A stretch of DNA of 64,000 nucleotides from Mesorhizobium escarrei (GTDB lineage: Bacteria > Pseudomonadota > Alphaproteobacteria > Rhizobiales > Rhizobiaceae), in NCBI RefSeq assembly GCF_935825525.1, contig NZ_CAKXZT010000140.1:89116-153115 (forward strand). The letters are read 5' to 3'. The notes beneath the pieces are model-generated. The model ran no database searches and was not told the DNA's origin. It saw only the letters and a list, made by a program, of their open reading frames with translations. Made by a program: the position numbers and the translations under genes. Of this stretch, positions 55,073 to 62,405 are shown piece after piece; position 1 is the first letter of the stretch; each line of letters starts with the position of its first letter.

Positions 55073-56908
55073 ATGGCGGCAGAAGCAGCGGGCAGCGACC
55101 TGATCCACGTCGTGGCGCTGCTCGCCGCCGGTGTTGTCGCCGTACCGATCTTCAAGCGCGCCGGGCTCGGTTCAATCCTCGGCTATCTGGCGGCCGGCGT
55201 GGTCATCGGCCCGTTCGGCACCGGCATCTTTTCCGAATCGGAAGCCATTCTTCACGTCGCCGAGCTCGGCGTCGTCATGTTCCTGTTCATCATCGGGCTG
55301 GAGATGCAGCCGTCACGGCTGTGGGGCCTCAGGCGAGAGATCTTTGGCCTTGGGGCATTGCAGGTCGGCGTGTGTGCGCTGTTGCTGACCGGAGTAGGAC
55401 TGGCGGGAGGTTTTCCGGTCTCGCAATCCTTCGTCGCCGGCGCCGGTTTCGTGCTGACCTCGACGGCGATCGTCATGCAGCTTTTGGAGGAACGCGGTGA
55501 GATCGCCGCGCCCAAAGGCCAGCGCATCGTCTCCATCCTGCTGCTCGAAGACCTGGCGATCGTCCCGCTGCTGGCCCTGATCGCTTTCCTGGCGCCGGGC
55601 GGCGCCGATATGAGCGTGACGCAGCGGCTGACGGAGGTGGGCATCGGTCTTGCCGCCATCGTCGGGCTGGTGCTGGCCGGGCGTTATCTGCTCAATCCGT
55701 TCTTCCGCATCCTGGCGGATGCCCGCGCCCGCGAAGTGATGACCGCCGCCGCCCTTCTGGTCGTTCTAGGATCGGCGCTTGCCATGCAGCTCAGCGGCCT
55801 GTCGATGGCGATGGGCGCTTTCCTGGCTGGCGTGCTGTTGTCGGAATCCACCTTCCGCCATCAGCTCGAGGCCGACGTCGAACCATTCCGCGGTGTGCTG
55901 CTTGGGCTGTTCTTCCTCGCTGTCGGCATGTCGCTCGACCTGCACGTGGTCGCCCAGAACTGGCGGCTTGTCGCCATCTACGTCGTCGCCTACATGGTGA
56001 TAAAGGCGATCGGCATCTACCTCGTCGCCCGCATCCTCAAGACCGGCCACCGGGAGGCGCTCGAGCGTGCCGTCTTCATGGCGCAAGGCGGCGAATTCGC
56101 CTTCGTTCTCTATTCCGCCGCCGCGGCGGTCGGCATCATCGACAGCCAGGCTAACGCGACGCTGACGGCGATCGTCATCATCTCCATGGTGCTGACGCCG
56201 CTGGCCATTCTGGCATTGCGATATCTGACGCCGCGCGACGAGCAGTCGATCGAAGGCGTCGACATCGCCGATGGCCTAACCGGCAGCGTGCTGATCATCG
56301 GCTTCGGCCGCTTCGGCCAGATCGCCAGCCAGCCGCTGCTGTTGCGCGGGATCGACGTCTCGATCATCGACAATGAGGTCGAGATGATCCAGGCGGCGGC
56401 CGATTTCGGTTTCAAGGTCTATTATGGCGACGGCACGCGGCTGGACATTCTGCGTGCCGCAGGCGCCGGCCGCGCGCGCGCCGTATTGATCTGCGTTGAC
56501 AAGCCCGACGTCGCCGTCCGCATCGCAAAGCTCATCAAGGCGGAGTTTCCCCTGCTCACCGTGCTGGCACGCGCTTTCGACCGCGGAACCGCACTGCAGT
56601 TGATACGTGCCGACGTCGATTTCCAGATTCGCGAAACCTTCGAATCAGCGCTTGTCTTCGGCGGCTCCACGCTGGAAGCGCTGGGCGTCGAGCCGGAGGA
56701 AGTCGCCGAGGTGATCGAAGATGTCCGCCACCGCGATGCTGCCCGTTTCGAGTTGCAGCTCGCCGAAGGCGTTCGCGCCGGAGCGCGCTTCCTCAAGGGC
56801 AATATCGGCACGCCCATCCCGACACCGCTCAGCCAGCCGCGCCGCACCGGTCAGGCGCTCAATGAAGAAACCGCCGGCGTTCTGCACAAATCCGAGCCTG
56901 CGGACTAA
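55073..56908 (+). CDS. KefB/YbaL-like CPA2 cation:proton antiporter
   Basis: This 611-aa protein has about twelve membrane helices of the CPA2 exchanger fold (GLGSILGYLAAGVVIGPFGT, VMFLFIIGLEMQPSRLWGL, QLLEERGEIAAPKGQRIVSI, LLLEDLAIVPLLALI). A TrkA-N/RCK domain with NAD-binding IIGFGRFGQIASQPLLLRG follows. It belongs to the glutathione-gated KefB/KefC or YbaL group, but which ion is exchanged cannot be told. The start at 55073 begins MAAEAAGSDLIHVVALL. Confidence 0.9.
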   Translation: MAAEAAGSDLIHVVALLAAGVVAVPIFKRAGLGSILGYLAAGVVIGPFGTGIFSESEAILHVAELGVVMFLFIIGLEMQPSRLWGLRREIFGLGALQVGVCALLLTGVGLAGGFPVSQSFVAGAGFVLTSTAIVMQLLEERGEIAAPKGQRIVSILLLEDLAIVPLLALIAFLAPGGADMSVTQRLTEVGIGLAAIVGLVLAGRYLLNPFFRILADARAREVMTAAALLVVLGSALAMQLSGLSMAMGAFLAGVLLSESTFRHQLEADVEPFRGVLLGLFFLAVGMSLDLHVVAQNWRLVAIYVVAYMVIKAIGIYLVARILKTGHREALERAVFMAQGGEFAFVLYSAAAAVGIIDSQANATLTAIVIISMVLTPLAILALRYLTPRDEQSIEGVDIADGLTGSVLIIGFGRFGQIASQPLLLRGIDVSIIDNEVEMIQAAADFGFKVYYGDGTRLDILRAAGAGRARAVLICVDKPDVAVRIAKLIKAEFPLLTVLARAFDRGTALQLIRADVDFQIRETFESALVFGGSTLEALGVEPEEVAEVIEDVRHRDAARFELQLAEGVRAGARFLKGNIGTPIPTPLSQPRRTGQALNEETAGVLHKSEPAD

Positions 56909-56927
56909 ACACGTGGAGAGCAAACAG

Positions 56928-57476
56928 ATGACCGAACTGGACGAGCGCGCGCTCTCCGTCACCAAATTCTGGCGTGACGCCGGGACAGAAGCATGGTTCG
57001 AGAAGAATGACGCCTTCGACGTGGAGTTCCGCAACCGGTTTCTTGACCTGCATTACGCTGCCGCGCGGCGTGAATGCGACGACTGGTCGGAGCGTGCCGA
57101 AGGTTCACTGGCGCTGATGATCCTGCTCGACCAGTTCCCACGAAACTGCTTTCGCGGCACCGGCCATATGTATGCCACCGACCCGCTGGCAAGGCATTTT
57201 GCCGAAAAGGCGATCGCCGCCGGCCAGGATCTGGCGCTCGAAGAAGAGCTTCGCGTCTTCCTCTATTTGCCTTATGAGCATTCGGAGCATCTCGCCGACC
57301 AGCTCAAATCGGTGGACCTCACCACCGCCAAAGCCCAATCCTATCTGAAGTACGCGGTCGAGCACCTGGAGATCATTCAGCGCTTCGGCCGCTTTCCGCA
57401 TCGAAACAGGATGCTTGGCCGCGAGACGACGCCGGAGGAACAGGTGTTCCTCGACGGCGGCGGGTTTTCCGGCTGA
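56928..57476 (+). CDS. DUF924 family protein
   Basis: This 182-aa helical protein has the DUF924 blocks LSVTKFWRDAGTEAWFEKND, LALMILLDQFPRNCFRGTGH and YLPYEHSEHLADQLKSV, and FGRFPHRNRMLGRETTPEE near the C-terminus. GGAG lies nine bases upstream of the ATG. It is 19 bases after the antiporter and may be co-transcribed. The fold is predicted to be tetratricopeptide-like; function unknown. Confidence 0.88.
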   Translation: MTELDERALSVTKFWRDAGTEAWFEKNDAFDVEFRNRFLDLHYAAARRECDDWSERAEGSLALMILLDQFPRNCFRGTGHMYATDPLARHFAEKAIAAGQDLALEEELRVFLYLPYEHSEHLADQLKSVDLTTAKAQSYLKYAVEHLEIIQRFGRFPHRNRMLGRETTPEEQVFLDGGGFSG

Positions 57477-57502
57477 GATCAGTGCATCGGAGCCAAAAGT
57501 GG

Positions 57503-58027
57503 TTAGCGGTTTTGGTCCGTCAGCCACCAATCCCGGCCGGACGGCAATTGCTCGATGCCGGCGCTGTCGAGAGCGGCAAGCCGCTCCGCCACGCTCCTGC
57601 CGTCGACGGTGAGGTCAGGCGCGATCTCGGCCAGCGGCGCTAGAACGAAAGCGCGCTCCAGCATGCGCGGATGCGGCACATCCAGCCCGGTTTCGTGGAT
57701 GATCCGATCGCCGAACACCAGAATGTCGATGTCGATCAGCCGTGGACCCCAGCGCTCCTCGCGCACCCGCTTCAGCCTGCGCTCGACGTCGAGACAGAGA
57801 TCGAGCAATGCATGTGGTGCGAGCACGGTCGAAATTTCGGCGGCCGCATTGAGAAAATCCGGCTGGTCGAGCTTGCCCCAGGGCGGCGTGCGGTAAAGCG
57901 AGGAGACGACAACGACGCGCGTGCTCTCGTCGGCATCCAGCATGCGCAGCGCAGCGCCCATCGACCTTGCCGGGTTGCCGAGATTGCCGCCAAGGCTGAG
58001 GTAGACCGTATTATTCGGGCCAGACAA
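57503..58027 (-). CDS. folK: 6-hydroxymethyl-dihydropterin pyrophosphokinase
   Basis: This 174-aa enzyme transfers pyrophosphate from ATP to 6-hydroxymethyl-7,8-dihydropterin. The blocks VYLSLGGNLGNPARSM, SSLYRTPPWG, FLNAAAEI and RWGPRLIDIDILVFGD are diagnostic. It starts with TTG at 58027, with GAGGTG upstream, and overlaps folB by 17 bases. Its last residues (LTDQNR) and stop are formed from a degenerate copy of the CATGTCG-family repeat (about 57484-57520). Confidence 0.92.
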   Translation of the reverse strand: MSGPNNTVYLSLGGNLGNPARSMGAALRMLDADESTRVVVVSSLYRTPPWGKLDQPDFLNAAAEISTVLAPHALLDLCLDVERRLKRVREERWGPRLIDIDILVFGDRIIHETGLDVPHPRMLERAFVLAPLAEIAPDLTVDGRSVAERLAALDSAGIEQLPSGRDWWLTDQNR

Positions 58028-58370
58028 CGGTCACCTCGACATGATCGAGTACGCCGGGCACCGGCGCGTTCGGCTTGCGCACCGTAATCTCGGCCTTTTT
58101 GATCTGGGGAAACCTGGCTGTCAGCGCCCGGGCCACCTCCAGCGCCAGCGCTTCTATCAGAAAACGCCTCTCCCCGGTTATGATCCTTTCGATCACCCCG
58201 AAGGCAACGCCATAGTGGACGGTATCCTCGATGGAATCGTCGACCAGCGCGCGGCCGGGTTCGACGGTGAGCGCAGCGTCGACATAAAAGCGCTGGCCGA
58301 GCGTCTCCTCCTCATCCAGCACGCCGTGCCGAGCGAAGAAGGCGCAATTTTTCATGCGGATGACATACAT
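58011..58370 (-). CDS. folB: Dihydroneopterin aldolase
   Basis: This 119-aa enzyme converts dihydroneopterin to 6-hydroxymethyl-dihydropterin. It shows MKNCAFFARHGVLDEEETLG near the N-terminus (catalytic Glu region), FLIEALALEVARALTARFP and ITVRKPNAPVPGVLDHVEV (Lys). It is the family length, and follows folP by about 110 bases. Confidence 0.93.
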   Translation of the reverse strand: MYVIRMKNCAFFARHGVLDEEETLGQRFYVDAALTVEPGRALVDDSIEDTVHYGVAFGVIERIITGERRFLIEALALEVARALTARFPQIKKAEITVRKPNAPVPGVLDHVEVTVVWPE

Positions 58371-58479
58371 CGCTCAGCGTCCTGCTCGATTGGAGCGATG
58401 CACGTCCGCTTGACGCACAGACTACGCTCTAAGGCTTTTAATCTACGCATCCTGCTGGAATCAATTTCGATTTTGCGAG

Positions 58480-59331
58480 CTATGCGGCGATTTCACGCGC
58501 CAGCATAGCATCCGCAACCGCCAGAGCATCCACATTGATTGCGACATCGTGGACGCGAAAAAGCTGCGCGCCCTTGAGCCTCAGTATGACGCTCGTCGCC
58601 GCTGTTCCGGCGCCCCTGGCCGAAGCGTCGCGGCCGGTGACGGCGCCGATGAAGCGCTTTCGCGATGTGCCGGCCATCAACGGAAAGCCCAAGGCATCGA
58701 GCTCGGAAAACCGTGCCATCAGATCGAGATTTTCCTCCGCGGTTTCCTTGGCGAAGCCAAAGCCCGGATCGAGCACGATCTGGTCGTCGGCAACGCCGCT
58801 TCGCCGGGCGATTTCCAGGGACTTCCCGAGGAAGAAAAACTGATCCTCGATCACGTCGAGCAGTTTTTGCCTGTCACGCCCGGTGTGCATGATGACAAGC
58901 CCGGCGCCGGTCTCGGCCGCGACCCGGGCGATGCCCGGTTCGCGCTGCAGGCCCCAGACGTCGTTGAGGATATGCGCGCCGGCGGCAACGGCAAGCCGGG
59001 CGGTGTCCTCGCGATAGGTGTCGACCGAAATCAGCGCCTCGCCGAGCCCGGCGAGCGCCTCGATGACAGGCAGCACGCGGGCCTGCTCTTCCTCGATGGC
59101 TACCGGAGTTGCGCCGGGGCGTGTCGATTCCCCACCGACGTCAATGACGGAGGCCCCCTCTTCCACCATCCGGCGCGCCTGAGCGACCGCCTGTTCGGGC
59201 GCAACGAACAGCCCGCCGTCGGAAAAACTGTCCGGCGTGACATTGAGGATCCCGACGATCACCGCGTTGCCGGCAAGGTCGAGATGGCGCCCATGCGCCA
59301 ACTGCCATCGCCCTGTCGTCATCATCGTCAT
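58480..59331 (-). CDS. folP: Dihydropteroate synthase
   Basis: This 283-aa TIM-barrel enzyme joins 6-hydroxymethyl-dihydropterin pyrophosphate to p-aminobenzoate and is the sulfonamide target. Motifs are ILNVTPDSFSDGG, VIDVGGESTRPGA, LNDVWGLQ, IVLDPGFGFAKE, and the substrate Lys/Arg in AGTSRKRFIG. It is the first of the folP-folB-folK group on the minus strand. Confidence 0.95.
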   Translation of the reverse strand: MTMMTTGRWQLAHGRHLDLAGNAVIVGILNVTPDSFSDGGLFVAPEQAVAQARRMVEEGASVIDVGGESTRPGATPVAIEEEQARVLPVIEALAGLGEALISVDTYREDTARLAVAAGAHILNDVWGLQREPGIARVAAETGAGLVIMHTGRDRQKLLDVIEDQFFFLGKSLEIARRSGVADDQIVLDPGFGFAKETAEENLDLMARFSELDALGFPLMAGTSRKRFIGAVTGRDASARGAGTAATSVILRLKGAQLFRVHDVAINVDALAVADAMLAREIAA

Positions 59332-59418
59332 TGTCGATCAACCATGTGTGATCCACCAAAGATCAATTCCATTGCGTCGGCAACGGCCGTAGCGCAAGGT
59401 AGGCAAAGAGGCAACACG

Positions 59419-60033
59419 ATGAAACGATCCCTGCTTTGCGCACTGATGCTTGCTTGTTCCGCCTTGCCGGCGGGCACGGCGAATTTAGTAAAGACATATA
59501 GCTATTTCAGCATCGGCGGCAGAACGCTCGATGATATCGGATCCCAGCTTACGAAACTCGGGCCCCAGGTGAAAAGCACAGGAATGCGGCATCCAGGCGC
59601 CACGCAGATGGCGTTCACCACCCGCGTCAGCTATGCGGAAAAATCGAACTCCTGCGCGATTGCCGACGCCAATGTCACCGTCAAGGTCAAGGTGATCCTT
59701 CCCGAGTGGCGCCGCCCGCGCAAGGCTGATGCCGGCGTAAGGCTGTTTTGGGATACATTATCCGCCGACATCAAGCGCCATGAGGACCGTCATGTCGAGA
59801 TCGCCAAGAATCATGCCAGCGAACTCGAGAATGCGCTGAAGGCGACCCACCCGCGCAAGACTTGCCAGGAGGCGAAGGCCAGGGCAGCGGAGATCTCCGC
59901 CGCTATTCTTGCCAAGCACGACCGCGCCCAGATGCAATTCGACCGCGTCGAAACCATCAATTTCGAAAGCCGTATCCTGCGGCTGATGCGTTATCGCATG
60001 CAGCGGATCGAAAACGGCCGGCTGCCGGGTTAG
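59419..60033 (+). CDS. DUF922 putative secreted zinc protease
   Basis: This 204-aa exported protein has a signal peptide (MKRSLLCALMLACSALPAGT, cleavage near GTA) and the DUF922 domain with TYSYFSIGGRTLDDIGSQL, then a metalloprotease-like motif HEDRHVEIAKNHASELE (His121, Glu122, His125, plus Glu135). Two Cys flank the motif. The HExxH-like pattern suggests zinc peptidase activity, not shown experimentally. It is convergent with the FNR gene. Confidence 0.82.
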   Translation: MKRSLLCALMLACSALPAGTANLVKTYSYFSIGGRTLDDIGSQLTKLGPQVKSTGMRHPGATQMAFTTRVSYAEKSNSCAIADANVTVKVKVILPEWRRPRKADAGVRLFWDTLSADIKRHEDRHVEIAKNHASELENALKATHPRKTCQEAKARAAEISAAILAKHDRAQMQFDRVETINFESRILRLMRYRMQRIENGRLPG

Positions 60034-60074
60034 CTTCGGCCAGATGGCAAGATCGATCGTCGCGGAGTAAGACC

Positions 60075-61103
60075 TCAGCCGGCGACGCCGAGCTTCTTCT
60101 GCAGGCTGGTCGACGACGTCGTATACTGGAATACGATGCGCTCGCCGGGGCTGACGATGCGCTTGGCCGCCTGCGCCATCAGGGCGACCTCATGGAAGCC
60201 CGACAGGATCAGCTTCAGCTTGCCGGGATACCAGTTGATGTCGCCGACGGCGAAGATGCCCGGTACCGACGTCTGGAATTTCTCGGTGTCGACTGGGATC
60301 AGGTTCTCGTGAAGATTGAGCCCCCACTCGGCGATCGGTCCGAGCTTCATGGTCAGGCCGAAGAACGGCAGCATCCGAGTGCACGACACCTCGGTGTCAC
60401 CGTCGGGTCCCTTGATGGTCGCCGCCGAGAGATGGCCGTCCGTGCCGGTCAGCCCAGTCACCTGCCCGACCTGGAAATCCAGTTCCTTCATTTCCTGCAT
60501 AGCGTACATCTTGTTGACGCTGTCGGGCGCCGCGCGGAACTCCGGCCGCCGGTGGACCAGTGTCACGCTCTTGGCCACCGGCTGCAGGTTCAGCGTCCAG
60601 TCGAGCGCCGAATCGCCGCCGCCGACGATAACCAGGTCGTGGCCGCGGAATTCCTCCATCCGGCGAACCGAGTAGAAGACGCTCTTGCCCTCATAAAGCT
60701 CGATGCCCGGAATTGGCGGCCGCTTCGGCTGGAACGAGCCGCCGCCGGCGGCGATAACCACAACCTTGGCTTCAAACACCTCGTTCTCGTCGGTGATGAC
60801 GCGAAAGCTGCCGTCCTCGAGCTTTTCGAGGCCCGAGACCATACGGTTAAAAGTGAAGTCGGGCTTGAACGGCGCGATCTGCTCAAGCAGCCTGTCGACC
60901 AGGCCCTGGGCCGAGATCGATGGCCAGCCGGGAATGTCGTAGATCGGCTTTTCCGGATAGAGCTCGGCGCATTGCCCGCCGGGCCGATCGAGGATGTCGA
61001 TCAGATGGCATTTCATGTCGAAGAGGCCGAGCTCGAACACGGCGAACAGGCCGACAGGCCCTGCCCCGACAATCAATACGTCCGTTCTGATGATATCGGT
61101 CAT
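60075..61103 (-). CDS. Ferredoxin-NADP reductase, thioredoxin-reductase-like
   Basis: This 342-aa FAD protein belongs to the TrxR-like FNR group found in Bacillus and many alphaproteobacteria. It has the FAD motif IVGAGPVGLFAVFELG, PGGQCAELYPEKPIYDIPGW, the NADPH motif VIVGGGDSALDWTLNL, and the C-terminal FAVGDINWYPGKLKLILSGF. There is no CxxC redox pair, which separates it from thioredoxin reductase. A 2Fe-2S ferredoxin gene lies upstream at 61327, its likely partner. Confidence 0.9.
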   Translation of the reverse strand: MTDIIRTDVLIVGAGPVGLFAVFELGLFDMKCHLIDILDRPGGQCAELYPEKPIYDIPGWPSISAQGLVDRLLEQIAPFKPDFTFNRMVSGLEKLEDGSFRVITDENEVFEAKVVVIAAGGGSFQPKRPPIPGIELYEGKSVFYSVRRMEEFRGHDLVIVGGGDSALDWTLNLQPVAKSVTLVHRRPEFRAAPDSVNKMYAMQEMKELDFQVGQVTGLTGTDGHLSAATIKGPDGDTEVSCTRMLPFFGLTMKLGPIAEWGLNLHENLIPVDTEKFQTSVPGIFAVGDINWYPGKLKLILSGFHEVALMAQAAKRIVSPGERIVFQYTTSSTSLQKKLGVAG

Positions 61104-61116
61104 GAATGCGCCTTCG

Positions 61117-61168
61117 ATGCGCATGACCCCGAAAATCGGACTCGATTCTCGCCGGGGATCCTGCGCCA
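61117..61168. repeat. Degenerate palindromic element between ferredoxin and FNR
   Basis: GCGCATGACCCCGAAAATCG and CGATTCTCGCCGGGGATC with TGCGC mirror each other. It resembles the GCATGATC family at 13701 and 16652. The remaining gap to 61326 shows no gene. Confidence 0.5.
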
Positions 61169-61326
61169 AATCACGGTGCTACAGCGTGCTTTGCGTGTTC
61201 CAGGGAACGTGCGGCCCGCTGTAGAGAACGGCGCGACACTGCATGACCATTGGCCCGCTGCCAAGCCGGGGCCGGAAAAATCGGCTATATCTAGCGCTTA
61301 AGCCTCCACGCTTCAGCCTTCACGCC

Positions 61327-61647
61327 TCAGCCTTGGCGGGCGGGCACGCGCACAACCAGGCCGTCGAGAGCGTCGCGCACCTTGATCTGACAGGAGAGCC
61401 GTGAATTCGGCTGGACGTCGTAGGCGAAGTCCAGCATGTCCTCTTCCATCGCTTCCGGCTCGCCGACCTCCTCCGTCCATGCCTCGTCGACATAGACATG
61501 GCAGGTTGCGCAGGCGCAAGCGCCGCCGCATTCGGCCTCGATCCCCGGCACGGCGTTGCGGATCGCGTTCTCCATGACGGTCGAGCCGTTTTCGGCATCC
61601 ACGTCAAAATGTGTGCCGTCATGGGCGATGAAGGTCAGCTTGGTCAT
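61327..61647 (-). CDS. Adrenodoxin-type 2Fe-2S ferredoxin
   Basis: This 106-aa ferredoxin has ligands Cys40, Cys46, Cys49 and Cys86, giving the CX5CX2CX36C spacing of the adrenodoxin/putidaredoxin class. An extra Cys44 lies in the loop. Typical blocks are NGSTVMENAIRNAVPGIEAE and CGGACACATCHVYVD. It carries electrons to P450 or Fe-S assembly systems in its relatives. The FNR gene downstream probably reduces it. Confidence 0.92.
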   Translation of the reverse strand: MTKLTFIAHDGTHFDVDAENGSTVMENAIRNAVPGIEAECGGACACATCHVYVDEAWTEEVGEPEAMEEDMLDFAYDVQPNSRLSCQIKVRDALDGLVVRVPARQG

Positions 61648-61747
61648 TTGTCACCTGAAGGGAGTCCCAGCCGAGATAATCACTCCGGCAGACAAGTCAA
61701 CTGCGGCGCGAAAGCGGCGCTCTATGCCGTTTTTTTCGGAAATGGGT

Positions 61748-62116
61748 TTAACGGCTGATGGCGGCGACGAAATCGCGGACTTCTTCGATCAGGGAGCCAA
61801 GCCGCTTGAGGGTATTGGTATCTTCAGGTTGAAGTTCGATCGCGCTGGCGCAATCGGCAATAGCGAAGGCGCCGACGCCGCGCGCCGAGCCTTTCAGCCC
61901 GTGCGCCAGGAGCAGTCTTTGCTTCACATCGGCGTCGACGATCCTGTCGCGAACCGACAGCGCCTGCTGCACGAACAATGCCAGCACCTCCTGTTCGAGG
62001 CTGCGGTCGCCCATCGTCTGGCGCGCCAGATGCGCCAGGTCCACCGGCCGCGACCCGGCCGTTCCCGACACATCGCCGCCGGGCATCGAGAAGGCAATGC
62101 CGTTTTCGCCACGCAT
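61748..62116 (-). CDS. HPt (histidine phosphotransfer) domain protein
   Basis: This 122-aa protein is a single HPt domain. The phospho-accepting motif is LLLAHGLKGSARGVGAF with His72. The start at 62116 gives MRGENGIAFSMPGG; a longer ORF upstream has no support. It has no receiver or kinase domain. It lies next to the GPR-like gene, divergent from it. Partner proteins are not evident; it is distinct from ChpT, which is larger and has a degenerate ATPase domain. Confidence 0.85.
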   Translation of the reverse strand: MRGENGIAFSMPGGDVSGTAGSRPVDLAHLARQTMGDRSLEQEVLALFVQQALSVRDRIVDADVKQRLLLAHGLKGSARGVGAFAIADCASAIELQPEDTNTLKRLGSLIEEVRDFVAAISR

Positions 62117-62405
62117 GACTCTGCAACTCCGTTCTTCCAGCCGCCAAAAATAGGCAGCCGCCAAAAAATAGGCCCATCCTGTGGACGACGGGTTAATGAT
62201 TGGCCCGGAAAAATGTTGCGCTAGCGGCGCCGAAATCACAGTTCCGTTAACCTTATATTTAAAGTTTTACGTATCGCACCGAATGCATGTTTTCTTTACC
62301 CCGGTGTGTCATTACGATACGAAAGGTCCATTTTCAGCCTCTTGCGTGGGACACGAAAAGCAAAATCAATAAGTCCCGCGGCAGCTTGTACAGGGTAGCG
62401 AAGGT

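Noticed and set aside
62247..62262. Candidate CtrA site TTAA...TTAA upstream of the GPR-like gene
   Set aside because: The spacing between the TTAA halves is 8 bases, not the 7 of the CtrA consensus, so I do not claim it.
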